A stretch of 64,000 nucleotides of DNA from GCA-003244245 sp050700055 (GTDB lineage: Bacteria > Actinomycetota > Actinomycetes > Mycobacteriales > Pseudonocardiaceae): the NCBI GenBank assembly GCA_050700055.1, contig JBOHGE010000002.1, positions 186,001-250,000 on the forward strand, given 5' to 3'. Of the stretch, positions 9,232 to 17,984 are shown in pieces. Both the position numbers and the translations under genes were made by a program. Under the pieces are notes generated by a model that saw only the letters and a list, made by a program, of their open reading frames with translations, did not search any database and was not told where the DNA came from. How positions within the stretch are numbered: position 1 is the stretch's first letter; every line of letters starts with the position of its first letter.

Positions 9232-9386
9232 CCGTTCCCCCAGTAATCGAGATCACAGGAATCGGGACCCAGGAATCGACGTTGCAGTGTGGGTTGTACC
9301 CGCACGATCGTCGCAACGCCAACGCCATGCCGCAATGCACTAACGGTTGGTCACCACGTCCGGTCGAGAGGAGCTATCACGGCCGG

Positions 9387-9433
9387 GGGTGGCAGGAACC
9401 CGCCGCCCCCTTGTCGGCGGGTTCCTGCCACCC
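9387..9433. repeat. REP-like hairpin, copy 1 (19-bp perfect arms)
   Basis: The arms 9387–9405 and 9415–9433 are exact reverse complements around a nine-base loop, CCCCCTTGT. It shares its core with the hairpin at 9635–9677, including the loop except one base. No T-run follows, so a simple terminator is less likely than a repeated palindromic element. The stretch 9232–9386 and 9434–9589 shows no gene I can support. Confidence 0.85.
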
Positions 9434-9589
9434 GGTCGGCCGGCTCATGGAAACGCGGCTCACCGAAATCCTTGATGCCAACAGGCGTAGGGCAGGGGTA
9501 GCACACCACGAACCGTCGTCGGTGGCTGCGGGCTCGCCTGCGCTAACCTGCATGATCGGTGAAGCTGCGGCGAAATTATGGACGTGATG

Positions 9590-9628
9590 ACTGAAGAGTG
9601 ACTGAAGGGCCACTGAAACGGGGCTGAA
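9590..9628 (+). promoter_or_regulatory. Four CTGAA direct repeats at exact 11-bp spacing
   Basis: ACTGAA starts at 9590, 9601 and 9612 and GCTGAA at 9623, one helical turn apart. SARP regulators bind such phased direct repeats. The flanks also match the leader of the SARP gene at 10206–10247, so this may be a second binding site or the remains of a duplicated SARP leader. No intact gene starts directly downstream on the plus strand. Confidence 0.5.
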
Positions 9629-9634
9629 GAAGGG

Positions 9635-9677
9635 GCGGCAGGCACCCGCCGCCCCCTAGTCGGCGGGTGCCTGCCGC
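9635..9677. repeat. REP-like hairpin, copy 2 (17-bp perfect arms)
   Basis: The arms 9635–9651 and 9661–9677 pair perfectly around loop CCCCCTAGT. Compared with copy 1, an A-T pair in the stem has become C-G. Both sides changed together, so the stem has been preserved. It ends four bases before the stop codon of the minus-strand gene fragment at 9682. Confidence 0.85.
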
Positions 9678-9681
9678 TGGC

Positions 9682-10089
9682 TCAGCGTCGCCGCAGCGCA
9701 GCTACCCAGAGGCCCTGCGGCTGGACTTCCCCGACCTGGGCTACCTGGACCGGTGGCTCGGCCTGCAGATCGGTCAGCCCGTGGATCCGCTCTGCCGAGA
9801 CAACTATCAGCCGGTCTGCCGAGACAACTATCAGCCGGGCACCCGTCTCCTCGGCGATCGCGGTCACGTCGGCTGCGGGCAGTCCTGGATTCACCGCCAA
9901 CGGCACAGCACCCCGTCGCATCGCACCGATGAAGACGTTGACGAAGTTGCGACCGCCCGGCAACATGATCAGCACTCGCTCTCCGGGTCGCACGCCGAGC
10001 TCGGCCAGCGCAGCCGCTACCGCGGCGGCCTGATCGGCCGGCTTGGATGGGCTCATCGAATCACCGCGGGGGCGAATGTATGCTGTCAC
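9682..10089 (-). pseudogene. Fragment of an AMP-binding acyl-CoA synthetase
   Basis: 135 codons matching only the early part of the ANL (acyl-CoA synthetase/adenylation) fold: AAALAELGVRPGERVLIMLPGG … FIGAMRRGAVPLAVNPGLPAADV. Intact enzymes have about 500 residues with a P-loop-like STGTTG motif, which is absent here. Both ends are therefore missing and the fragment cannot be active. A 24-bp tandem duplication (9791–9838) repeats LIVVSADR. GTG 10089 and ATG 10056 are possible starts. Presumably a relic of a lost gene next to the SARP regulator. Confidence 0.7.
9791..9838. repeat. 24-bp exact tandem duplication
   Basis: The unit beginning TCTGCCGAGACAACTATCAG occurs at 9791–9814 and again at 9815–9838 without a gap. 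It duplicates eight codons in frame within the synthetase fragment. Strand slippage in a gene no longer under selection is the simple explanation. Confidence 0.9.
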
Positions 10090-10205
10090 AGACAGTGACC
10101 TGACCCGAACGTGTAGTGATCAGGTCGTGCGTGAGCGGATATGATCTCGTCCACTGCTGCCTCCGCGATAGGGGAGAACTCGGGGTGGGCAGCATGCGCG
10201 TGACA

Positions 10206-10247
10206 ACTGAAAAGCAACTGAAGCGCCACTGGAGCGGGGTCTGGAGG
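10206..10247 (+). promoter_or_regulatory. Phased direct repeats in the SARP gene leader
   Basis: ACTGAA at 10206 and 10217 and ACTGGA at 10228 are 11 bp apart. A fourth CTGGA at 10241 is one base out of phase and includes the ribosome site GGAGG. The array ends just before GTG 10252. Direct repeats with an 11-bp period are the binding pattern of SARP proteins, so autoregulation of the downstream gene is likely by inference. Confidence 0.55.
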
Positions 10248-10251
10248 CACT

Positions 10252-12504
10252 GTGGAATTTATTGTTTTAGGGCCGTTGGAGGTTCTGGACCAGCATCGTC
10301 GTATCGAGGTGTCCAGCACCAAGGAGCGGCTGCTGCTGGCTGTGCTCGTGGTACACGCCAACCAGTTGGTGTCGGCCGAGCGGTTGATCGAGGTGCTCTG
10401 GGGCGCCGAGCCACCGGCCACCGCAGCGAACACCTTGCAAACCCACGTTTCTCACCTGCGCCGGGCGCTGGAGCCCGATCGCGCCCCGCGGGCTCAAGAC
10501 GGCGTGCTGCGTACCCGCCGCCAGGGTTATCTGCTGGCCGCCGCTCCCGACGCGATCGACGCGGTGCGGTTCGAGCGATTAGCTCGTGCGGGTCGTGATG
10601 CGCTGCCTGCCGACCCGGAGCGGGCCGCCGAGACACTGAACCGTGCGTTGGCATTGTGGCGCGGCGAGCCACTGGGCGAATTCAGGTTCGAGTTGTTCGC
10701 CCAAGCCGAGATCACCCGGCTCGTCGAGCTGCATTCGATCGTGTTGGAGGATCGCGCTGAGGCGGAGCTCGCCCTCGGCCGCCACGCCGCGTTGTGCAGC
10801 GAGTTGACCCGTGCGGTGACCGAGTACCCGTTGCGAGAACGGCTGTGGTCCCAGCTCATCCGGGCTATGTACCGCTGCGGGCGCCAAGCCGACGCCCTGG
10901 GTGCCTATGCGCGGCTACGTGAGCAGCTCAAAGAGCAACTTGGAATCGACCCGAGCCCGCAGCTGGTCCGGCTGCACGAGGCCGTGCTCGCCCAGCTTCC
11001 CGACCTGGACTGGCGACCACCCGAGCAACGGAGGCGCGGGCCGGTCGAGGTGTCCGTGGCTGCAGTGCGCGCCGGTGGGCAGCCGATGGACGAAGCCCGC
11101 GATGCATTAGCAGCGCATGATTGGCAGCGTGCCGCCGAGCTGCTGTCCGCGGCGGATCGGGCGGGCGCACTGGCACCGCAGGACGTCGAGGGCTTGGCCG
11201 AAGCGCAGTTCTGGTTGGGGCACCACCGGGAATCGTTGTCCGCGCGACAGCGCGCGCACCAGGCATACCTACAGGCCGGAGAACAGCGCCCGGCTGCTCG
11301 GACCGCCGCCTTGCTCGCGATGCAACACGGGTTCTTCCGGCGTTTCTCGGTCGCCAGTGGCTGGTTTCATCGCGCGCAGCGGCTGCTGGAGAACGACTGC
11401 GACTGTGCCGAGCGGGGATACCTGTTGTGGGCGGCCACGCTCATCGCGCTGGGATCCAGCGATCAAGAGGCGGCCTTGGCCGCCGCCCGGTCGACATACG
11501 ACATGGGCGCGCGACACCGCGTCGCGGAGCTGCAGGCCATCGGGATGGCTTACCAGGGTTTGGTTTTCGTGCACCGAGGGCAGATCGCGAAGGGGCTGGC
11601 CCTGCTCGATGAGGGGATGGTGATGGCCGTCGGCGGGGGGCTCTCGCAGCTTGCCGCCGGGCAGATCTTCTGCATGACCATCAGTACCTGTCATGAGCTG
11701 GGTGACTTCCGGCGAGCCCAGGAATGGATCGAGGCCATTGAGGACTGCTGTGCGCGCACTGGGCTGAACAGCTTCCCCGGTGACTGCGAGACCCACCGCA
11801 TCGGAATCATGATCAGCCGGGGTGCCTGGGCACTGGCCGAGCAGCAGGCCCGCCGGGCTTGCACCGCCATGCAGTGCTTCGACCTGGGCCACGTCGGCCT
11901 CGCTTTTGCCGGCATCGGTGAGATCCGGTTGCGCCTCGGCGACCTGGACAGTGCCGAGGATGCCTTTTCCAAGGCCGAGGAGCTGGGAGCCAGCCCATTG
12001 CCCGGCCGAGCCAGGCTGATGCTGCTGCGCGGTTGCCCCGCCGGAGCCGCCAAGCTGATCAATTCGGCGCTGGCCGGTGACGGGTGGGACCGTTTGGGCC
12101 GGACCCGGCTGTTGCCGGAACAGGTGGCCCTCGCGCTGGCCGTCGACGATCTCGGCACCGCCCGCGGCGCGGTAGCCGAGCTGACCGAGTCGGCGCAGAC
12201 CTACGGCAGCCAGGCGTTGGTCGCGGCGGCCGAGACCGCTCGCGGCGCGTTGCTGCTGGCCACCGGTGAGGACGACCCGCTGGGGCCGTTGCACCGTGGC
12301 GTCCAGTTGTGGCGTGCGGTCGGGGCGCCCTACGAGAGCGCGCGGACCCAGGTGTTGCTGGCCACCGCGCTGGATCGGGCCGGCCTGCTGGAAGCGGCAC
12401 GGTTGGAGCTGGCTGCCGCCCGCGCCTGCTTCGAGCGGCTCGGTGCCCGGCTTGACGTCGAAGGTGTCGCCAAGCTCTCCGCTGGGTCGGGAGCCGTCGG
12501 CTGA
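10252..12504 (+). CDS. SARP/BTAD-type transcriptional regulator with TPR region
   Basis: A 750-residue regulator of the AfsR/SARP class, which usually activates specialised metabolism. Residues 1–95 are an OmpR-like winged helix (LGPLEVLDQHRRIEVSSTKE … NTLQTHVSHLRRAL). About 97–242 is the bacterial transcriptional activation domain, ending EQLGIDPSPQLVRLHEAVL. The remaining 500 residues are helical TPR-like repeats with no NB-ARC ATPase module. GTG 10252 is preceded by GGAGG at 10243. It meets a minus-strand gene tail to tail with one base between the stops. There is no intact biosynthetic gene nearby, only a synthetase fragment. Its targets are probably elsewhere or lost. Confidence 0.9.
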   Translation: MEFIVLGPLEVLDQHRRIEVSSTKERLLLAVLVVHANQLVSAERLIEVLWGAEPPATAANTLQTHVSHLRRALEPDRAPRAQDGVLRTRRQGYLLAAAPDAIDAVRFERLARAGRDALPADPERAAETLNRALALWRGEPLGEFRFELFAQAEITRLVELHSIVLEDRAEAELALGRHAALCSELTRAVTEYPLRERLWSQLIRAMYRCGRQADALGAYARLREQLKEQLGIDPSPQLVRLHEAVLAQLPDLDWRPPEQRRRGPVEVSVAAVRAGGQPMDEARDALAAHDWQRAAELLSAADRAGALAPQDVEGLAEAQFWLGHHRESLSARQRAHQAYLQAGEQRPAARTAALLAMQHGFFRRFSVASGWFHRAQRLLENDCDCAERGYLLWAATLIALGSSDQEAALAAARSTYDMGARHRVAELQAIGMAYQGLVFVHRGQIAKGLALLDEGMVMAVGGGLSQLAAGQIFCMTISTCHELGDFRRAQEWIEAIEDCCARTGLNSFPGDCETHRIGIMISRGAWALAEQQARRACTAMQCFDLGHVGLAFAGIGEIRLRLGDLDSAEDAFSKAEELGASPLPGRARLMLLRGCPAGAAKLINSALAGDGWDRLGRTRLLPEQVALALAVDDLGTARGAVAELTESAQTYGSQALVAAAETARGALLLATGEDDPLGPLHRGVQLWRAVGAPYESARTQVLLATALDRAGLLEAARLELAAARACFERLGARLDVEGVAKLSAGSGAVG

Positions 12505-12505
12505 G

Positions 12506-13282
12506 TCAGGCCGGGGCCTGGTGGATGGGCTCCGGCGTGGTGGCGGGCAGCTGGCCGCGGGCGGCGACGTCCAGCGCTGCGGCTGCGGTGGGTGGCAGCC
12601 GCAGCGTCCCGCTGCGGTCCAGCTTGGCCAGCTCGGCTCGAGCCTTGGCGTAGGCGGCGATGCGTTCGGCGTCGTGGTCGGAGTCCCGGGCCATGGTGAG
12701 TAGCTTGATCGCCCGCTGCACGGTGGCCCGCTCCGGCGCCGGGATGCTGGCCAGCCGGATGCGTTGCGCCGCGTCGCGTGCGGCGTGCCAGGCTTGCCAT
12801 GCCTGCTCCACTGCGGTGGCGAAGCGAGCGCGGTGTGTGGCTGGTGGCTCGGTGGCGGTGTCCAGTGCCTGGGCTTCGGCGAAGGCGTCCACGAACCGGC
12901 CGGTGGACGGCACGGTGACATCGGCCAGCGCGGGAAGCCGCAGTACCGCAAGCGGATCGCATTCGAACTGGCCGTATTCACTGCGCAGCTGGGCGAACCG
13001 GGCCCGGGTGGTCTGCCAGTCCGGCACCGGCGGGTGGGCCGGCGCCACCGCCGGATGCTGCCGCCGGCCCACCCGCCGGCGACGGCGGTGCAGCCGGCGA
13101 GCCACGACGAACGCCAACGCGAACGGTGCGAGGGCCGTCAGCATGGCGATCGCCGCCGCGGCGGCGGCTCCGACGACGGCCAGCAGCGCGGCGCCCAGCA
13201 GCACCAGCAGCACCAGCAGCGGACCGAAAGGCCGCCGCAGCCGACCCCGGCGGTGAAAATGATGGTAGGTCTGTCTGCCCAT
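12506..13282 (-). CDS. Unknown membrane-anchored protein
   Basis: 258 residues, family not recognised. A basic N-terminus (MGRQTYHHFHRRGRLRR) is followed by a long hydrophobic stretch (about 20–62, likely two helices). Then come an Arg-rich turn (RRLHRRRRRVGRR) and a helical soluble domain of about 180 residues rich in Ala, probably cytoplasmic. WQTTRARFAQLRSEYGQFECDPLAVLRLP is the most distinctive part. It is convergent with the SARP gene, so a shared role is not implied. Confidence 0.65.
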   Translation of the reverse strand: MGRQTYHHFHRRGRLRRPFGPLLVLLVLLGAALLAVVGAAAAAAIAMLTALAPFALAFVVARRLHRRRRRVGRRQHPAVAPAHPPVPDWQTTRARFAQLRSEYGQFECDPLAVLRLPALADVTVPSTGRFVDAFAEAQALDTATEPPATHRARFATAVEQAWQAWHAARDAAQRIRLASIPAPERATVQRAIKLLTMARDSDHDAERIAAYAKARAELAKLDRSGTLRLPPTAAAALDVAARGQLPATTPEPIHQAPA

Positions 13283-13408
13283 GGCCGCGTCCTTTCCGGG
13301 TTGTCACATCCTTGATACCCGTTTTGGCGCTCGCCCGGGACAGCTACCGCGCCGGACAGATTTCAGCATGCCCGGCGACCCCCATCACCTGGGATGATGC
13401 AGGTGACG

Positions 13409-13428
13409 AACCGGTAACTGATCCGGTT
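13409..13428. promoter_or_regulatory. Inverted repeat upstream of pyc
   Basis: AACCGG (13409–13414) and CCGGTT (13423–13428) face each other across eight bases, 21 bp before the GTG start of pyc. Position suits a repressor site or a leader hairpin; nothing else supports a specific role. Confidence 0.25.
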
Positions 13429-13448
13429 GCGCGGAGGGGAGCTGGCAC

Positions 13449-16400
13449 GTGTTCAGCAAGCTGCTGGTCGCCAACCGCGGGGAGATCGCGATCCGGGCGT
13501 TTCGCGCCGCCTACGAACTGGGCTGCCCGACGGTCGCGGTGTTCGCCTATGAGGACCGCAACTCCGAGCATCGGCTCAAGGCATACGAGGCGTACCAGAT
13601 CGGCGAGAAAGGCCATCCGGTTCGCGCCTACCTCTCGGTGGACGAGATCATCCGAGCCGCCGAGCGCGCCGGGGCTGACGCCGTCTACCCCGGTTACGGT
13701 TTCCTGTCGGAGAACCCGGAGCTGGCCACCGCCTGCCAGCAGGCCGGCATCACCTTCGTCGGGCCGCCACCTGACGTGCTGGCGCTGGCCGGCAACAAGT
13801 CGCGGGCGGTGGCTGCGGCGCGTGCGGCCGGCGTTCCGGTGCTGGCATCCTGCCCCCCGTCCGCCGACATCGATCAACTGATGGCCGCCGCTGACGGGAT
13901 CGGGTTTCCGATCTTCGTCAAGGCCGTCGCCGGTGGTGGTGGGCGTGGTATGCGTCGGGTCGGCTCACCTCGCGGCCTGCGCGACGCGCTGGTGGCGGCC
14001 TCCCGCGAGGCTGAGTCGGCCTTCGGTGACCCGACGGTGTTCCTGGAGCGGGCCGTCCTGGACCCCCGGCACATCGAGGTGCAGGTCCTCGCCGATGCGA
14101 CCGGCAAGGTGATCCACCTCTACGAGCGGGACTGCTCGGTGCAGCGGCGCCACCAGAAGGTCGTGGAGATCGCCCCCGCGCTGAACCTGGATCCTGATCT
14201 GCGGGCGCGGATCTGCGCTGACGCGGTGGCCTTCGCCCGGCACATCGGTTACGTCAACGCGGGCACCGTGGAGTTCCTCGTCGACCCGGCGGGTGCCCAC
14301 GTGTTCATCGAGATGAACCCGCGCATCCAGGTTGAGCACACGGTGACCGAGGAGATCACCGACATCGACCTGGTCGCGTCCCAGTTGCGGATCGCGGCCG
14401 GACAGACCCTGGCCTCCCTGGGGTTGTCCCAGGACGCAATCGTGCTGCACGGTGCTGCGCTGCAGTGCCGGATCACCACCGAGGACCCGGCCAACGACTT
14501 CCGCCCGGATGTCGGGACGGTCACCGCGTACCGTTCCGCCAGCGGGGCCGGGGTCCGGCTGGACGGCGGCACCGTGTACCCGGGTGCCCAGATCAGCCCG
14601 CATTTCGACTCCATGCTGGTCAAGGTGACCTGCCGGGGACGGGACTTTAGGTCTGCCCTGCTCCGGGCACGCCGGGCGATCGCCGAGTTCCGGATCCGCG
14701 GGGTGCACACCAACATCCCGTTCCTGCTTGCGCTGCTCGACGAGCCGGACTTCGTGGCAGGCAAGGTCACCACCTCCTTCATCGAGCAGCGGCCGCGCCT
14801 GCTCTCCACTCGGCAGCCCGCGGACCGCGGCACCCGGTTGCTGACCTACCTCGGCGACGTGACGGTGAACCGGCCGCACGGTGAGCCCCCCAAACTGGTC
14901 GCCCCGGCTAGCAAGCTGCCGCACATCGAGCTGGACCGCCCACCACCGACCGGATCCCGCCACCAGCTCCTCGCGCTGGGCCCAGCGGAGTTCGCGCGCT
15001 GGTTGCGGGCCCGCGGCAGCGTCGCCGTCACGGACACCACATTCCGGGACGCCCACCAGTCGCTGCTCGCGACCCGGGTGCGCACCACCGACCTCGTCGC
15101 CGTGGCACCCTACGTCGCCCGGATGACCTCGCAACTGTTGTCGCTGGAGTGCTGGGGTGGGGCGACCTACGACGTGGCGCTGCGCTTCCTCGCCGAGAAC
15201 CCGTGGGAGCGGCTGGCAGCGTTGCGCGAGGCGGTACCGAACCTGTGCCTGCAGATGCTGCTGCGCGGGCGCAACACCGTCGGCTACACGCCGTACCCGA
15301 CGGAGGTGACCGCTGCCTTCGTCGAGCAGGCTGTGCAGACCGGCGTGGACATCTTCCGGATCTTCGATGCGCTCAACGACGTCTCCCAGATGCGCCCGGC
15401 CATCGACGCGGTGTGCGAGACCGGCCAAGCCGTCGCCGAGGTGGCGTTGTGCTACACCGCCGATCTGTCCGATCCCGCTGAGCAGCTGTACACACTGGAC
15501 TACTACCTGCGGCTGGCCGAGCAGATCGTCGCGGCCGGTGCCCACGTGCTGGCCATCAAGGACATGGCCGGCCTGCTCCGGCCGCCCGCGGCCCGCACCC
15601 TGGTGACCGCGCTGCGCAGCAGGTTCGACCTGCCGGTGCACCTGCACACCCACGACACTCCCGGTGGGCAGCTCGCCACCCTGCTCGCCGCGATCGACGT
15701 CGGGGTGGACGCGGTGGACGCAGCGACGGCCGCCATGGCCGGGACCACCTCCCAGCCGGCGATGTCGGCGCTGGTCGCGGCCACCGACCACACCGAGCGC
15801 AGCACCGGGCTGGACCTGCAGGCGGTCTGTGACCTGGAGCCCTACTGGGAGCTGGTGCGCAAGGTCTACGCGCCTTTCGAGTCAGGCTTGGCCTCGCCCA
15901 CCGGGCGGGTCTATCACCACGAGATCCCTGGCGGCCAGCTGTCCAACCTGCGCCAGCAGGCCGTGGCGCTGGGTCTGGCGGACCGGTTCGAGCAGATCGA
16001 GGAGGCTTACGCAGCGGCCGACCGGATGCTCGGGCGGCTGGTGAAGGTCACCCCGTCCTCCAAGGTGGTCGGGGATCTGGCCCTGCACTTGGTCGGTGCC
16101 GGTGTCGAGCCGAAGGACTTCGAGGCCGACCCGGCGCGGTTCGACATCCCCGACTCGGTGATCGGATTCCTGCACGGTGAGCTGGGTGATCCTCCCGGGG
16201 GTTGGCCAGAACCCTTACGCAGCAAGGCATTGGCGGGTCGTAGCGGTCCTAAGGGGATCGCGGAGCTGTCCGCTGAGGACCGCAAGGGCTTGCAGACCGA
16301 CCGGACGCGGACCCTCAACCGGCTGCTGTTCGCCGGCCCCACCGCAGAGTTCGAGGAACATCGTCGGGCCTACGGGGACACCTCGGTGCTGCCCAGCCGG

Positions 16401-16832
16401 GAGTTCTTCTACGGGCTGCGTCCCGGCCAGGAGCACGCCGTGGACCTCGATCCGGGAGTGCGACTGCTGATCCAGCTCCAGGCGATCGGCGATGCCGACG
16501 AGCGCGGCATGCGCACCGTGATGTGCACCCTCAACGGCCAGCTGCGGCTGCTGCAGGTCCAAGATCGCTCCATCGACTCGACGGTCCCGGTTGCCGAGAA
16601 GGCCGACCGGTCCAACAGCGACCACATTCCGGCACCGTTCGCCGGCGTGGTCACCTTGCAGGTGTCCGAAGGCGACACCGTGTCCGCCGGGCAGCCGGTG
16701 GCCACCATCGAGGCGATGAAGATGGAAGCCGGCATCACCGCGCCCAAGCCCGGCACCGTCGCCCGGCTGGCGATCAAGGCCGTGCAGCAGGTGGAAGGGG
16801 GTGATCTGATCTTGGAGCTGCGCTCCTTGTGA
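13449..16832 (+). CDS. pyc: Pyruvate carboxylase
   Basis: A full-length (1127-residue) biotin enzyme that makes oxaloacetate from pyruvate and bicarbonate with ATP to refill the citric-acid cycle. The order is biotin carboxylase/ATP-grasp domain (1–455, starting FSKLLVANRGEIAIRAFRAA), carboxyltransferase TIM barrel (about 520–800, containing TDTTFRDAHQSLLATR), a conserved linker, and a biotinyl domain at the end. The biotinylated lysine is Lys1091 in EAMKMEAG. GTG 13449 has GGAGGGGAG upstream. Its stop codon lies inside the 52-bp palindrome at 16823. rsmD and coaD follow, the usual actinobacterial order. Confidence 0.97.
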   Translation: MFSKLLVANRGEIAIRAFRAAYELGCPTVAVFAYEDRNSEHRLKAYEAYQIGEKGHPVRAYLSVDEIIRAAERAGADAVYPGYGFLSENPELATACQQAGITFVGPPPDVLALAGNKSRAVAAARAAGVPVLASCPPSADIDQLMAAADGIGFPIFVKAVAGGGGRGMRRVGSPRGLRDALVAASREAESAFGDPTVFLERAVLDPRHIEVQVLADATGKVIHLYERDCSVQRRHQKVVEIAPALNLDPDLRARICADAVAFARHIGYVNAGTVEFLVDPAGAHVFIEMNPRIQVEHTVTEEITDIDLVASQLRIAAGQTLASLGLSQDAIVLHGAALQCRITTEDPANDFRPDVGTVTAYRSASGAGVRLDGGTVYPGAQISPHFDSMLVKVTCRGRDFRSALLRARRAIAEFRIRGVHTNIPFLLALLDEPDFVAGKVTTSFIEQRPRLLSTRQPADRGTRLLTYLGDVTVNRPHGEPPKLVAPASKLPHIELDRPPPTGSRHQLLALGPAEFARWLRARGSVAVTDTTFRDAHQSLLATRVRTTDLVAVAPYVARMTSQLLSLECWGGATYDVALRFLAENPWERLAALREAVPNLCLQMLLRGRNTVGYTPYPTEVTAAFVEQAVQTGVDIFRIFDALNDVSQMRPAIDAVCETGQAVAEVALCYTADLSDPAEQLYTLDYYLRLAEQIVAAGAHVLAIKDMAGLLRPPAARTLVTALRSRFDLPVHLHTHDTPGGQLATLLAAIDVGVDAVDAATAAMAGTTSQPAMSALVAATDHTERSTGLDLQAVCDLEPYWELVRKVYAPFESGLASPTGRVYHHEIPGGQLSNLRQQAVALGLADRFEQIEEAYAAADRMLGRLVKVTPSSKVVGDLALHLVGAGVEPKDFEADPARFDIPDSVIGFLHGELGDPPGGWPEPLRSKALAGRSGPKGIAELSAEDRKGLQTDRTRTLNRLLFAGPTAEFEEHRRAYGDTSVLPSREFFYGLRPGQEHAVDLDPGVRLLIQLQAIGDADERGMRTVMCTLNGQLRLLQVQDRSIDSTVPVAEKADRSNSDHIPAPFAGVVTLQVSEGDTVSAGQPVATIEAMKMEAGITAPKPGTVARLAIKAVQQVEGGDLILELRSL

Positions 16833-16874
16833 GTGGCAAACAGTGTTATAACACTGTTTGCCACTCACAAGGAG
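16823..16874. repeat. 52-bp perfect palindrome over the pyc stop codon
   Basis: Every base from 16823 to 16848 pairs with 16849 to 16874, with no loop. The centre is CAGTGTTATAACACTG. The pyc TGA (16830–16832) lies in the left arm. The right arm ends AAGGAG. As RNA it would make a very stable hairpin at the end of the pyc message, 27 bp before the rsmD start. As DNA it could form a cruciform. No T-run follows. Confidence 0.95.
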
Positions 16875-16901
16875 GTCACCCGGCTCCGCCATTATGGAGG
16901 C

Positions 16902-17477
16902 GTGACACGGATCGTGGCGGGGGTGGCCGGCGGGCGGCGGCTGGCTGTGCCGCCGCAGGGCACCCGACCGACGTCGGACCGGGTCCGGGAGGCGGTGTTC
17001 AGCGCATTGCAGGCCCGCCGGAACCTCGACGGCGCCCGGGTGCTCGATCTGTACGCCGGATCCGGCGCGCTGGGGTTGGAGGCGCTGTCCCGCGGCGCGG
17101 CGCACGCCCGGTTCGTGGAGTCTGACCGGCGCGCGGCAGCTGTGCTGCGCCGCAACGTCGAGACGTTGGGGCTGCCTGGGGCGCAGGTGACGACTGGTGC
17201 GGTGCAGGCGGTGCTGCATGGTGACCCCGGCGAGCCTTACGACGTGGTCCTCGCCGACCCGCCCTACGCCCTGGACGAGGCGACGCTGGCCGGCGTGTTG
17301 AGCGCCCTGGTCACCGGTGGCTGGCTGGCCGGCTCGGCGCTGCTCGTGGTGGAACGTGCAGCCAGGGCACTCGAGCCGACCTGGCCCGATGGTGTGGTGG
17401 AGATCACCCATCGGCGGTATGGCGATACCGTGGTGTACTACGGTCATGCGGAGCGCGGTGTGTCCCGGCTCTTATGA
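16902..17477 (+). CDS. rsmD: 16S rRNA (guanine966-N2)-methyltransferase
   Basis: A 191-residue SAM-dependent enzyme that methylates G966 of 16S rRNA in the 30S subunit. It shows TRIVAGVAGGRRLAVPP at the start, SAM motif LDLYAGSGALGLEALSRGA, and the N6/N2-amino-methylase motif ADPPYAL. GTG 16902 was chosen because it gives the standard family start. The frame also runs back through the palindrome, but those codons do not match the family. It overlaps the coaD start by 32 bases, which suggests translational coupling. Confidence 0.93.
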   Translation: MTRIVAGVAGGRRLAVPPQGTRPTSDRVREAVFSALQARRNLDGARVLDLYAGSGALGLEALSRGAAHARFVESDRRAAAVLRRNVETLGLPGAQVTTGAVQAVLHGDPGEPYDVVLADPPYALDEATLAGVLSALVTGGWLAGSALLVVERAARALEPTWPDGVVEITHRRYGDTVVYYGHAERGVSRLL

Positions 17478-17925
17478 CCCCGCGACCAACGGGCACCTCG
17501 ACATCATCGAGCGGGCCGCGGTCCAGTTCGATGAGGTTGTGGTCGCCGTTCTGATCAACAAGACCAAGAGCTGCCTGTTCGAGGTCGGCGACCGGATGGC
17601 CATGCTCAAGGAGATCACCGCGGACCTGCCCAACGTCAGGGTCGACTCCTGGCACGGGCTGCTGGTGGACTACTGCCGGGCCAACGGGATCGCGACGATC
17701 GTCAAGGGCCTGCGCGCGGTCAGTGATTTCGACTACGAGTTGCAGATGGCTCAGCTGAACTACCAGCTGTCCGGAGTGGACACGATGTTCATGCCGAGCA
17801 ACCCCACCTACAGCTTCCTGTCCAGCTCACTGGTCAAGGAGGTCGCCACCTACGGCGGTGACGTCGGCCATCTACTGCCGGCCACGGTGCACCAACGCCT
17901 GATCAGCCGGCTCGCCCAGTCGTGA
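17446..17925 (+). CDS. coaD: Phosphopantetheine adenylyltransferase
   Basis: 159 residues. It transfers AMP from ATP to 4'-phosphopantetheine, the penultimate step of coenzyme A synthesis, in the cytoplasm. The start MRSAVCPGSYDPATNGHLDII carries the TNGH nucleotide motif. The KEI/LNYQLSGVDTMFM region and the C-terminal YSFLSSSLVKEVA motif are intact. ATG 17446 lies inside the end of rsmD. Length is normal. Confidence 0.96.
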   Translation: MRSAVCPGSYDPATNGHLDIIERAAVQFDEVVVAVLINKTKSCLFEVGDRMAMLKEITADLPNVRVDSWHGLLVDYCRANGIATIVKGLRAVSDFDYELQMAQLNYQLSGVDTMFMPSNPTYSFLSSSLVKEVATYGGDVGHLLPATVHQRLISRLAQS

Positions 17926-17984
17926 CACGCCGCGCACCGCGCGCTGCCGGGTCTGAGCTGCCCGGGCGGGCACACTGATCACTC

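Noticed and set aside
13965..15791. 608-codon minus-strand frame opposite pyc
   Set aside because: Shadow frame with no domain; pyc is complete on the plus strand.
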